Shown piece by piece: positions 9,371-20,090 of a DNA stretch of 64,000 nucleotides. The notes beneath the pieces were generated by a model. It was given only the letters and a program-made list of their open reading frames with translations, did not search any database and was not told where the DNA came from. Numbering within the stretch: position 1 is the stretch's first letter; each line of letters starts with the position of its first letter. The DNA is taken from positions 16,228,041-16,292,040 of the forward strand of contig CM038917.1 in the NCBI GenBank assembly GCA_021904315.1, read 5' to 3'. Made by a program: the position numbers and the translations under genes. Source of the stretch: Sphagnum magellanicum (lineage: Eukaryota; Streptophyta; Sphagnopsida; Sphagnales; Sphagnaceae).

Positions 9371-11917
9371 GTGACCAGAGTGATTTACATATCATAATCT
9401 TTGATGAGATTGATGCCATTTGCAAGGTATGTCCTTCTGGAGCCATTTTGCAGTCTTGAAATTATGGTTTTGTTACAGCAATCACTTCCTGGTTAGCACC
9501 TCTGTAGTTTGAAGCTCCTGATCTCCTACTCAGATGCAATGAGTTATTTTCCCCCAGATAATACAATCCAAGTCCCTAATTTCGTGCAATGCCAGGATTG
9601 CATAACACTAGTAAAATGTATAGCATGGTTTTCTTGGACGTTGTCCTAACCAAATTATGTGAATGTTGGTTTCTAGGGTTGGGTAAAGTTTCCAACCCCT
9701 CTATCAGTAGTAACACTGGCATCATGGTTCTGGGTGGTGTTTTGGACATATTACAAGTCATAGAGTTGAGAGTCAATTGTTGGTACTCATTCCCCTACAT
9801 AGTTGGCGATTTTGAAGATCTTGTTGCCAAAACTGATGTGCACATTTCTTTGGGACACATACTAGAGGTTCTACAAGGGATGGAATAGGAGTGCATGACA
9901 GCATTATCAATCAGCTGCTTACAAAGGTACACACATAATGTGGACATGTGTTACCATTGCTACATTATAGGAGACCCCTAGGTCAGTTAGAAATCTTCAA
10001 GTGCTGGTTGCTCAGGTCTTCTTAATCCTGAGCTCAAACTTGCTAATTTTAAGGCAGAGTGTTCAAATCTTGGAATTGTTGGACAGATTGATGGTGTTGA
10101 AGCCCTCAACAACATTTTGCTCATTGGAATGACAAACAGAAAGGACCTCCTTGATGAGGCTCTGTTACGGTAAGTATGCGTATTTGAGTTTTCATTTCTC
10201 ATGGATAGAGACTCTACAGCATTACTGTTGTGCAACAGGATAGCTGTATGTTGAATGGAACAGGGATGGGCATCCACATGAATTCAAAGATGTTATTGCT
10301 TTGTAGAGCAACATTGGGTTTTGGTTTGACCTTATATTTTGTTACAGGCCAGGTCGTATGGAAGTGCAAATTGAGATTGGACTGCCAGATGAGAAAGGGT
10401 GGTCCAGATCCTAAGCATCCATTCTAACAAGATGAAAGAGAACTCATTTCTCAGTGCTAATGTTAACTTGAAAGAACTTGGTAGACTCCTCTGTTGGTCA
10501 ATCTGGCAATTTTGTGTGGGTTGAAATTTCAATGCATTTGTTTCATTGACTACAGGTGGTTTGTTTCATCTAGCACACTGTTAAGGAATTATTAGACCAA
10601 ATTGAAGCTAGTTCAATCAAGCTGATGCTTTCTTCAGAGGCTTCTATACTTGTGCAGTTGTTGTTTAGGAAGTGGTGAGTTGGTTATGAAGCATTCTGGT
10701 TTGTGCAGCATCAAAAACAAAGAATTTCAGTGGAGCAGAGTTAGAAGGGCTGGTTAAAAGCACAACATCTTTTGCTCTCAACAGGTTTTGTAACTTTCAA
10801 GTGACATCCTTTTCTATTTTGGGAAATTTAGATTTTGGCAAAATCAAGAATGCGTTCCTAAGCCTATCTTGCTCTAGCTTAGTAGTACCAGCAACAACCC
10901 AGTCAACTGAAATTAGAAGCAGACCAGTCCATGCTACCTTTACCACACCTCTCATGTGTTAAGCTAGTTGGTTGCCTGGATTATACACTAAGTCTGACAA
11001 TGTAAAGAAGCAAGTAATCAAGAGTTGCAGACACTCTTGAATTCATGGTTGCTTTCTGTTCTGCTAAGCCCAGTTCTTGCTTTGTGATTGCTTCAGGCAA
11101 GTGAGTGTTGCAGACCTTTCAAGGGAAATAGTTGAGGACAACATCAAAGTGACCATGGATGATTTCATGTCAGCTCTCAATGAGGTGAAACCTGCATTTG
11201 GTGCAGCCATCAACACTCCCAAGATGTGCAGGTTCATCTTTCCTGACTGTTTTCAAACAAATTGCTTTCAGATTGGTTTTGTGTCTAACAGCCAGTAAAG
11301 ATTTTATTGCTTATAGCACTCTCATTTGTCTTGGGGGGATGTCATGTAAACACTGCAGCACTGTACCTTAGCGGGATTACTCATTCAGTTTGGGCATTAC
11401 AGATTGAATGGGATGCTGGATTGTGGAGAGAGACATGCACATATTCAAAGAACAGTCATGACTTTTGTGGAGCAAGTATCATTCAAAGTGAGAGAACACC
11501 TCTGTTCACTTGCCTCCTTGAAGGACCTGGTGGCAGGTACATATCTTTTCTTGGGTGCAGTCCTCTCAATGCATTGTGAGAGGCTGCAAGAGTTCCATGC
11601 TAAGGGCAGTTGCTATGAGTTCTGTGCTGGTGCTTTTGCTTAGAAAATGCTTGAAGCATCAAGGACAGAGTCATGCTTCAAATGTGTTTTTTCCTTCCTT
11701 CATCTTTCATAATGAGCAAGTTGCAAATATCCATATGTGAAGAGGCATTTCTGCTTGTTTGACTTGCTTCATGCAATCAGAGTAAGTGGCAATGATTTTC
11801 AGTTTTAGCATAAGAAGTAACATGTATACTATCACATGTTTTTTACTTGCCTGCAGTGGTAAGACAACATTGGCAGCAACTATTGGAATTGAAAGTGGTT
11901 TTCCATTCATTAAAATT
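9371..11917 (+). pseudogene. NSF (N-ethylmaleimide-sensitive factor) fragment, D1 Walker B to D2 Walker A
   Basis: NSF is the hexameric AAA+ ATPase that disassembles SNARE complexes. Eight exons keep their plant intron positions: 9371-9426 (HIIIFDEIDAICK, D1 Walker B), about 9864-9926 ([13 protein letters not shown]), 10087-10169 ([18 protein letters not shown]), 10348-10480 (PGRMEVQIEIGLPDE), 10709-10784 (FSGAELEGLVKS), 11097-11231 (TMDDFMSALNEVKPAFGA), 11403-11536 (LNGMLDCGERHAHIQRT, EGPGG) and 11857-11917 (SGKTTLAATIGIESGF, D2 Walker A). Damage: a one-base deletion in 10348-10480 gives TAA at 10412-10414, there is a frameshift near 11489-11493, and the 9864 exon has no good acceptor. The N-domain, D1 P-loop and most of D2 are missing. 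It retains introns, so it was captured as genomic DNA, not as a retrocopy. Confidence 0.9.
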
Positions 11918-12920
11918 GTAAGCTCAACTTTAACTATGCTTATGCTCCATTGTTGAGGTCTAGGCTGCTCTCTTTCCTGCTTCTTTCAACCTTGGCTTGG
12001 TTTGTATCTTTTCCATGTGAGATTTGTGTGTGTGCTTGGTCTGATAAAGCAGGAAAAGACTTTCCTTCTTTGTGCTGTAGCTTTCTGAATTCTTGTTTTC
12101 TGCACAGGTGTCTGACTGGGTACTTGTCTCTGACTGTGAAGATGTCTCATCTAAAATTTCATATGTTTGTCCAATGCTCTACATTCACAAGTCTACAGTG
12201 GAAACATCTTTGATAAATTGTTTGTGTTCATCTTTGTGCAGGCTCTGCTTTCAGTGCTCAGTCCAGAGCAGCACAATGCTCTCAATGCATTTCAATGGAC
12301 ACTTTAGAGAACACCGGAGAGTTTGAGAACCCTGCATCAACCCATACACCCCAGAATTATACCTGTTCCACCCTCACATCAGGTGGCTCAAGAAAAGCAC
12401 AGGCAGTTTCCAACAAGTATAGGTCAGGCTGACTTGAAAAATTGTAGGAAATACCAGTCTCACAGACTATAGACTCAATTTGCCCAGCATTCGTCTTGCA
12501 ACTACATAGGATGATTAGGTATGCGCAATCAAGCATCACCTGAGCTCAGGGTTTTGCAAGAGAGGAACATGTGGGGGCAGTCTTATGCCCTGGAGTCTTC
12601 AAGAATCTTAGGGTGTTCTGGAATTCGGGAACCCAGACAAGGAAAAAGGGATAGCACTCAAGCCAGGCCATTGCAGACATTTTCTTCTTTGGCATCAATT
12701 AGTAGTCGAAGCCTGAAAAGCACCTTTCTGTTGCACAATGCTCTTTTGCTATTGCTGAACCTTGGAAAATGTTCCCACAATTTTGTAACTTTCCTTTTGG
12801 AATATGCAGTTCTTTGCCTTGTGCATGTGTTTCTCAGTGATTGTAGAGTTTTGTTGATCGATCTGTTGTTGACAAGCACTCTTGGCAATTCTAGATAGCA
12901 CATTGAACAAAGCAGATGAA
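11918..12920. other. NSF-downstream tail and spacer inside CACTA
   Basis: After the D2 P-loop exon the expected next NSF exons are not clearly readable. Acceptor-like sites at about 12108 and 12240 are followed by VSDWVLV and ALLSVLS, which resemble NSF only weakly. The rest has no recognised coding content. Confidence 0.35.
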
Positions 12921-13104
12921 CCTTAAACCCTAAACCCTAATCCTAACCCTAATAATGGGACCCTAACCCTAATAGTGGGACCCTAAACCCTAACCCTAAC
13001 CCTAATAATGGGACCCTAACCCTAATAGTGGGACCCTAAACCCTAACCCTAACCCTAATAGTGGGACCCTAAACCCTAACCCTAACCCTAATAGTGGGAC
13101 CATG
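12921..13104 (+). repeat. Telomere-like tandem repeat (about 53-bp unit)
   Basis: Mix of CCCTAAA and CCCTAA blocks alternating with the spacer AATAATGGGA or AATAGTGGGA, repeated in a unit of about 53 bp. It lies within 650 bp of the CACTA right terminus. It is an interstitial telomere-like array, not a chromosome end. Confidence 0.85.
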
Positions 13105-13573
13105 TGACACATGGCGATTTAAACTCTCAAAATGCTCATATTGAGACACGTGGCACATTTCGATTAGCTAAACACAAAAAACGTGGTCATTTTTTGGCCA
13201 TTTGATTTAGAAAATTCAAGATCACAATCTGGTTTCCCAAATACTAAAAACCATGCCATGTGGCAACAACCCATTAGTTAATCGGAAAAAACATGGCCAC
13301 TCCTTACCCACACGATCAGGAAAAACAAAATATATACAAAATGATGCCTTGTATACATAATGTATATACTGGCCCCATCGAATGAAACCGTATATACTAC
13401 ATTTTGGCTCCATCCACCATTTGATGACGTCATGCTGATGTAATTGTCGTTTGCGACTATTTGTCGTTTGCAACTTGTCTTACGCGACTAACAGCAAAAT
13501 AGTTGTAAAATGTCGCTTTTGACTAAAAATTAGTCGTAAACACTAGTCGTAAATCAAGGGATTTCTATAAGTG
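13105..13573. repeat. CACTA right arm: subterminal repeats and terminus
   Basis: From about 13440 it carries TTGTCGTTTGC, GCGACTA, TTTGCAAC and TAGTCGTAAA motifs in both orientations, the counterpart of the left subterminal region. It ends GATTTCTATAAGTG at 13573. 13105-13440 contains no gene. Confidence 0.7.
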
Positions 13574-13576
13574 TTT
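13574..13576. repeat. Target-site duplication TTT, right copy
   Basis: Directly follows the right CACT terminus and is identical to 4616-4618. Confidence 0.8.
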
Positions 13577-13636
13577 GGATCATTGTTGTATGCAATCCTG
13601 TTGACTTAATGTAACTTGGGGAAGGTATTCCCCATG

Positions 13637-14190
13637 CTAAAGAAACTTCAAAATGTCCAAGTCCTCCCATATATCCATAATAGGATGTTCAACTAGGTTA
13701 CATTGCAGTAATGCAAGATAATTAGATGCATAAGATACATGTACTATTGGAATCAGGTCAAAGTCTTGCTTAGCTTCTGAAAAATCTTCAAAGGTAGTGA
13801 GGGGTCTCCGCGACATGGTATCCGTGTTTTGATGTGTAATACCGGGTCGGTGAATAACCTTGAACTCATATTGTTGAAGCACAAGCGCCCAATGAGCTAA
13901 CTTACCAATAAGCTTATTGTTGGTCATCAACCATTTGATAGGCTGGTGGTTGGTATACAAAGTGAACTTGGTGCCATAAAGATCTGGCTTGAAATGTATG
14001 ATGACCCACATAATAGCAAAACATTCCCCCTCATATGAATAGTAGTTACTTTCAGCCTTATTGTTACTTCGGGATGCATAGGCGATAACATATTCCTTGT
14101 TTTCCTCATCAAGTTGGCCAAGAATGACACTAATACCAAATGCACTCTAGTGAATGTGTAGAATGAAAACCTTGCTAAAATCAAGTCTTC
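13637..14190 (-). pseudogene. Gypsy RNase H domain (decayed)
   Basis: Minus-strand reading gives KEYVIAYASRSNNKAESNY, then HFKPDLYGTKFTLYTNHQP and HRPGITHQNTDTMSRRP, the RNase H pattern of Ty3/gypsy pol. The TDH of most relatives is TNH here. At the 3' end the linker WEDLDILKFL continues toward integrase and is cut by the CACTA insertion. Confidence 0.85.
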
Positions 14191-15200
14191 TCAGAATGGG
14201 GAACTTTGAAAGTTTTTCCTTGAGTGTGTTGAAAGCTTCTTGAGCCTCTTCACTCCATGTCTAAGCAACATCCTTCTTTAACAATCCATAGAGAAGATGA
14301 GCAATAATACTTAAGTCTTAGACATAAATCCTTTAGTAATTACATAGTTTGATGAAACTCCTCAAAATGTGAACATCAATAGGATTGGGCATTTCCAAAA
14401 TGGCTATTACTTTGGCCCAATGAGCCAAAATACCATTTGGCAAAATTATGTGTCTAAGGTAGAGTACTGAAGTGACAGCAAACTCATTTTTTTTAGGATG
14501 TATCTTTCATATTGACTTCGTGGAGCCTCTTGAATAATTCCTCAAGATGAGCCAAATGCTACAAGAGCTCCTTGCTATGCACTAGGAAGTCATCTATGTA
14601 ACACTTCAAGAAATCTGCCCTTTCGAAAACCTAGTTCATGACTCGCTGAAAGAAAACAGGTGCATTTTTAATCCAAAAGGCATCACAAGCCATTCCCACA
14701 ACTTGTTGCTTCCATAGAATGTCGTTTTCTTGCGATCCTTCACAACGAGCATAATCTAGTTGAAGCCTTGCCTCAGATCCACAATTGCAAAAATGTTTGA
14801 GTCTCCAATGTTATCAAACAATTTTTCAAGGATGGGCATGGGGTACCTGTCTTGAGGTGTAACCAGGTTCAAAGGCCTAAAATCCTCGCACATCCTTTTC
14901 TCAATCCATAATCAAGTTCAATCTTTTTTTGCTGGCATTATTGCAGTGGTTGCAAAACTAGAATTTGATGGCTGAATAAGACCAGCTTAATGGAGCTCTT
15001 TGCATCTTTCATCTACCAATTCCCACTCATGTTTGTTCAACCTATGCCTCCTTTAATAGATGGGTGTCTCATCTGTAAGGCCTATAGAGAACTGCATGGT
15101 TTTACACCTACCTAAGTCTTTCATTTAGAATGCGAACACATTTTCATACTTAATTAGCAAATCTATGACCTAGTCTCTCTCCTTCTTAGTGAGCTAATTC
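14190..15200 (-). pseudogene. Gypsy reverse transcriptase domain (decayed)
   Basis: Catalytic motif CYIDDFLV is readable on the minus strand (YIDD at 14589-14600). Downstream segments read GILAHWAKV, AILEMPNPIDVH and LRSFIKLCNY, typical of the RT thumb and connection. Internal stops and frame changes are present. Position between the methyltransferase-like domain and RNase H fits one pol. Confidence 0.85.
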
Positions 15201-15288
15201 CCCATAACAAAAGGGTAGTTAGAAACACATGGAATGGAGTTGGAAAGTGTGTTTGAAGAACTTGATGTATTGGTTCTCCACTATCCAA

Positions 15289-16465
15289 CTATGCAGATTC
15301 GTAAAAGGTTGTAATTATTATTCCAGAAGCTGATGTACCTCTAGGTGTATCAGAAACAACTTGAGTCAAATTACATGGTACCTCCTCCCCCCCAACATTA
15401 AGAATGAAGTGTAGAATGTTGAAGATAGGTAAGTGTACTTGGTCGAGGTGCCATGTAGTCACATTGCCAAAACTACAAGCTAATTGAATAAGTGTTAGTG
15501 TTATGTACATTTTAAAAAGTACACAGGTTACCAACAACCATGTAAGGCAGTTCAAGTCCATGCCTCTCCTCAATAGAGCGTTACACTCTAATCTAGTCAC
15601 GTTAGTGTGACTAAAAGTGTTAATTTGGAACCCCATAGCCCTTTCTCTTTCTTCTAGGCTTGGTTCATCCCAAGTGGTTGAAGCATGACAATACACCAAG
15701 CCTAGTCCATCTCCTTAAAACATGTGCTTTTGGGAAAGAGACAAAGGTGGGCCAAACACCTCTTGGTTTTCCTATTATGTTTACATGAAACCAAGGAAGT
15801 TTTTCTTATCTTCTAATTGGTTAGTAGGAATTTTGATCATCCGATATGTGAAAAACCTACAGGTTGGGGTTTTTTATGGTGTATCACAGAGCTAACTGCA
15901 AAATTGAAAGTGGTGCAAGGTTGGTCCACCAATTGCATAGCTAGTGCACATAGGAACCACATTGTGCCACATCGAGTAGGAGCGGCTCTCCAAGGTAATG
16001 CTTGACCAGCGTGTAGTGCTCTTAAACTTTTTCCTTTTAGTCAAGCTGAAAAGGGGTGTTTCAATTACATAACCAAGCGTAAGAGAAATGGATTAAACCC
16101 AGGTGATTAATCATACCATGTCTGTGAAGATTTAAATTTTGTGTCACTAAAGCCTTTTCCAAATCCAACCGGTGAAAATCTTTAACACTCCCAAGCTGAA
16201 ATGATGAGGTCCACGGGGCCAAATAATTCCATATGCTTCTTATGAATTAGTTATATGTCAGTGGGCAAGAAAGTGAAACCAGCCTTCCATGTGTTGGTTG
16301 CAGACTATTGTGGAAATCTGGCTGTGAGCTCCATCATTCTCAATGTCACCACTTGCCTTCATTAGGGTCAATGTCTACGTAAAAATACCTCCGAACCACC
16401 ATCCTTGATTGTAGTAGGGCTTCGAAACCTATACCAATACCATTAAGGAGCTCTAGTAATGTAAT
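15289..16465 (-). pseudogene. Cytosine-5 DNA methyltransferase-like domain inside gypsy pol (decayed)
   Basis: Ordered C5-methyltransferase-like motifs on the minus strand. Motif I, LLELLNGIGIG, is at 16427-16459 and is followed by YVDIDP (motif II-like). Motif IV region: GPVDLIISAWEC at about 16185-16220, where the usual PCQ is WEC and the next codon is a TAA stop. Motif VI, VIETP (ENV-type), is at 16054-16068. Motif VIII-like QCGSYVH is at 15944-15964. The open segment 15289-15699 has ERERAMGF and GMDLNCLTWLL, resembling motifs IX and X. It lies between protease and RT of the same strand and element. Known family fact: the motif IV Cys is the catalytic nucleophile. Retrotransposons with cytosine methyltransferases have been reported in some algae (recalled, not checked). 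Stops and frameshifts make this copy inactive. Confidence 0.7.
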
Positions 16466-17049
16466 CCTTTCCTTAGGTAGTGTCCAAGTGATTAACTAAC
16501 GAAGTACTGGCTTAATTAGTTTGCCATGGCTCTCCATGTTCTCAAAACTAGACAAAGCTTTGACCAAGGACTCGTGGGCTACTTTGAACCTTTATAAAAC
16601 CTTTGGTCCGTGTTGAATGTCAGTAGGAACCACCCTCAAACTTTCAATAGCTTGGGCATAAGTTGTCTCCTTTTCATCTCCCTCTATCCATTCATGGCTA
16701 ACTTGTTGGATGTAGGAAATAGTATGTGTTTCCTTGAGCATACAATGGTGAACATACAATGGTGAGTCACAAGACTATGGTTCCCATGTAAATCAAAAAG
16801 TATGTATCCCAGGTGGTGGCCATCAATTTCTTAATCCACTTGATATAACGCATGGTTGAACCAATTGTCAATTATGAAACCTAATGGAAATAGGACCTTT
16901 TGCCCAATGAGCACATCGTAATTAATGGCATTGGTGACTAAACATCTGACCTATAGGCAAAGCTCCTAATCTGTACCTTCATTGAAATTAAGTGTAATCA
17001 AATCCGAGCTTTCCCCAAATACCTCCTTTACGTCCCCAGTAGCGGTGCA

Positions 17050-17530
17050 AATTTACCACATAGATTTCCATGGTTTATAGTCGAGCATGCCCATCTTCTT
17101 GGCAAATTTAACTCCAAGAATCACTGGTTGGGCACTTATATCAAAAAGTACCACTCTGGGTGTATGTCCTCCCACCTAAATTACTAACTCAGTATTGTCA
17201 ACAATGGCAACTCCGGTGGCGATGGAAGTTCTCTCACTAAACACCACCTTTGGAAATGAGTGAAAGACTTTGTGGAGAAAATGGTTATCCATAACGCCTT
17301 TACTGAGTAACAAATCCAGAAGTGAAATGTTTTTAGCTCCCTTTTGATATGTGAATGTAGAATCAGAGGTAGGAGAGCCCATTAGTTTAACCATGCTAGA
17401 ACTAATGACCAGATTACGAACACCATCTACAACATGTGAGCCAATTGAATGTCTCTCCAAAGTGTTAGATGGGACCCTTGTAGCATGTGGATTAAGGATT
17501 AGTAAAGAACCTGATGTAGTGTTCAAGGTA
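17050..17530 (-). pseudogene. Gypsy protease region (decayed)
   Basis: Minus-strand text reads VGGHTPRVVLFDISAQPVILGVKFAKKMG. The DISAQ element occupies the place of the DTGAQ/DSGA active site of retroviral-type aspartic proteases, so the active-site triad is altered. The ORF 17176-17526 precedes it in frame with a Ser-rich gag-protease linker. Confidence 0.6.
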
Positions 17531-17597
17531 TCTTTTAGTACTGCAATTATGTCCTAAGTGCTTAGCTTCAAATCTTGAAAATTAAACAATGGTGTAC

Positions 17598-19283
17598 TCA
17601 CAAGCTTTTGCGCCACTTCATGCATTTGAAATTGGCACTCCATAAATTGATCAGTGGAAAATTATGTGTTTTCTTGATGTACATGTATTCCTGGGACACA
17701 AGAATTTGATGCCCTAGTAGCTTGTGGTGTAGTAGTCTTCTCCCCCTCACCAGTAGGGTGCAAAAAGATTCTTCTTCCATGTTGAAAGGACAAAAAGATT
17801 GTGGCATGACTACTCGAGCTCCTTTAGCCCTGGTAATAGGACTTGAACTAGATGCGAATCCATTAGTCTGAATAACTTGCCTAGTGGCAAAAACTCTAGG
17901 TGTGAAACTAGAATTATGTGCATTGGAAAGAACATACTCCCCAACCATGGCATCATGTGAAAAGCCATAGAACAACCTTGGAGGTCCCTCCCGTGATCCT
18001 GAACCCTGTACAGGTTGGGCATGACTAGTTGGTTCGGAAGACCTGCCTTTTAGATTAACAAGTTGGGCCCTCAATGATTCGAGTTCATTTTGCAGAGTTT
18101 GTTTGAACTTGAACGGCATGGGCTTGAAGCACTTCCCTTTTGTCAACATTGCGCTCCTTCTTCTTAACATTATTACTGGGATTACCCTTAGTGGGGAAAG
18201 CTTGAGTGAAAGGTTGAAGTGCCTTGGCTTTTGATTGAAGGGCAACGGAAAATGCTAACAAATTTTGCCATGGTAATTGGAGTTGCTTCTGTTCCAGGAA
18301 CTTGGCAAAATAAATAATTTCTTGATGTCCTTCTTTCCCACAATAATCATAAAAGAGATCCTCGAAAAAAATGTTGCACTCACTAGCTTTATGGGTAGGA
18401 TTATCATAGTAGTTGCAAGAAGGTAGGATGGGTGCAACCGAATGCACCGCTTTAGCCCTTAAAGAAGAATGTGATGATCTAGTTGGTGCAGCTAGTGGAG
18501 GTCGAAGTCTTGAACGTGATGGAGGCCTCATAGAATTGGCCTCATAGTGTACATGAATTAGTTCCAACTTTTCAAAAATGTTGTACACATCTAGCAAAGT
18601 GTATGAATCTCCAAATTTTGCAAAAACCCGTTGCAAAACCTATGCATGGAGTGTCAGAATATTTTCTAACGAATGAAGATACCAATGGGCAGCTTCTTGG
18701 TCTTTGATGTTCTAAGTATCATCTTTAAGCTTGAGAAACCTCCTATAGATCATTTTGAGGGTTTCATCCTTTTGTCGAAAGAAGGTGGTGAGTTGTAGAA
18801 TTTTTTCAGAATTTTTGACCGAAAATTTTAGTTCAAGAACTCAAAATAATTCCCCCACTGGATTAGTAAAAGTTGGTGCATCGATGGTGGGAGGAATGCT
18901 TGTGGTAACAACAATGAGTTGTTAAGGAGAAAGGTTTATTGAAGAAGGTACTGAATCTAGATTATTAGGCACTGTCCCATGATGTGTAATGGTAGCTTGC
19001 AGTGTAGCTTGAAAGGCGGTGGCGATGGCTGTGGCATAAGTTGGATTAGAGATATAGGTGATGCCCAAAATCCTTGGAGAATGTTATTCATATACTTCCA
19101 ATGCCTCATAATGCACATAACAGGCCAATTATTTGAATGTGAACGCCTTGATGTAATTAGCACCATACTTGAACTCCAATTCACAAACCACAGTTGAGAA
19201 AGTTGCCTTGAATTCCTCAAAGAAATGTTACTTGGCCTTTCGCTAAACTTTTCAATTCTCCCAGAGGAACTGCTGACCTCCAT
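17598..19283 (-). pseudogene. Gypsy gag region with nucleocapsid-like cysteine motif (decayed)
   Basis: Overlapping open segments 18085-18636 and 17598-18245 contain CNYYDNPTHKASEC and DYCGKEGH, two closely spaced CCHC-like knuckles with altered spacing. A Gln-rich coiled segment (TLQNELESLRAQLVNLKG) follows. The likely gag start is ATG at 19281-19283 (MEVSSSSGRIEKF). Frame changes between segments show it is broken. Confidence 0.6.
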
Positions 19284-20090
19284 GGTGTATATGGGTGTAG
19301 ATCTTGTATTGCAATCAAACCTTGTGTGTGTGTGTGTGTGATCCTAAGACCTAAAGCTGGCAATAAAACAAGCTTTGGAATTGCTCATTCCTTCCTCCCT
19401 CCGAAGTTCTAGAATTCAAAACTTCACAACTTGTAGCTTGTTTTCGGTGTCCCTTTTCCCTCGCTTGCATTACTGGTAGTTATGGTTGTTCTTGTTCCTG
19501 TTGTAGCTATAGTACTAAAGTAGAAAAAAAAAAGAAGTAGTAGCAACTCAAGAACACAAGAAACCAGTAAGCAAAAAAAACCCAAGAAATTCAAAGCCAA
19601 GAAAAATTTGCCACTTTCAACATTAAGTAACAGAAAGCAGGTTTTCTAGAATTAAATTGAAAAGAAGGAAAGAAAATGTAGTGTATGTAAACGATGGCCG
19701 TGTAATAGTTGCTATAAGCATTCAGAAATCCAGTTTGATTATGGAATAAACTCTTCCTAACAAAGGAATTTTAGAAAAACTAACAAGAGAAAGGAAGAGC
19801 TTGGCCTTTTATATAGTCGTCAACAAAGTTAAAACCCTAAACAAGCCATAACCCTAAAACACCTAATAGCATACAATAACCTAAAAATGTACATTAACTC
19901 TAAAAACATACATTAACCCTAAAGGCATGATTGGCATGCATGTAACCGGGCATCATGTATGAGGCCATGCATACGAGCATGACATCTTGCATAAACCCAC
20001 AATCAAAGGCAAATGATCAAACAATAGTGTTTGTAAGTGGAATTTCACCAGTGAGCATATTCATAATTAGGGTACCAAAAATGATAATTT
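19284..20090 (-). repeat. Probable 5' LTR and leader of the gypsy element (limits unresolved)
   Basis: Upstream of the gag start in element orientation. Contains (TG)n at about 19325-19343, a purine/pyrimidine-rich leader and, on the minus strand, CTATATAAAAGGCC at about 19808-19821, a plausible TATA box. No second LTR copy was recognised left of 3269, so the LTR call rests on position and the TATA box only. Confidence 0.35.

Larger units (their letters stand above)
4619..13573. mobile_element. CACTA-type transposon (8,955 bp) carrying three host-gene fragments
   Basis: The left end reads CACTAGTAGAAATC and the right end, reverse complemented, reads CACTTATAGAAATC: 12 of 14 bases match, and similarity continues with one gap to GATTT. 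Both ends carry subterminal repeats built on TTGCAAC, TTGCGAC and TTACGAC (4640-4760 and 13440-13555), typical of CACTA transposase-binding regions. TTT flanks both ends. The flanks are two parts of one gypsy pol; removing the element plus one TTT joins them in the same reading register. The interior holds HIR, GTD-binding and NSF fragments with introns, but no transposase was recognised, so this looks like a non-autonomous Pack-CACTA. Alternative: an autonomous element whose transposase is too decayed to see. Confidence 0.85.
13574..19283 (-). mobile_element. Ty3/gypsy remnant, part 2: gag, protease, methyltransferase-like, RT, RNase H
   Basis: Upstream part of the same minus-strand element as 3269-4618. 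In element order: gag (about 19283-17600) with a Cys-rich nucleocapsid-like segment near 18300-18400 (DYCGKEGH); protease region (about 17500-17050, reading VVLFDISAQPVILGVKFAKK); a cytosine-methyltransferase-like domain (about 16465-15560); reverse transcriptase with YIDD at 14589-14600; RNase H (about 14190-13637, with LYTNHQPIKWLM); and the start of the RNase H-integrase linker up to the CACTA insertion. Many stops and frameshifts, so it is non-functional. A TATA-like box on the minus strand (about 19808-19820) may mark the 5' LTR promoter, but LTR limits were not resolved. Confidence 0.85.

Noticed and set aside
9371..11917. A functional NSF gene
   Set aside because: Both ends are missing, two frameshifts and a stop are present, and it lies inside a transposon.
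12921..13104. True telomere or chromosome end
   Set aside because: The array is short, interrupted by a fixed spacer and flanked by transposon sequence on both sides.
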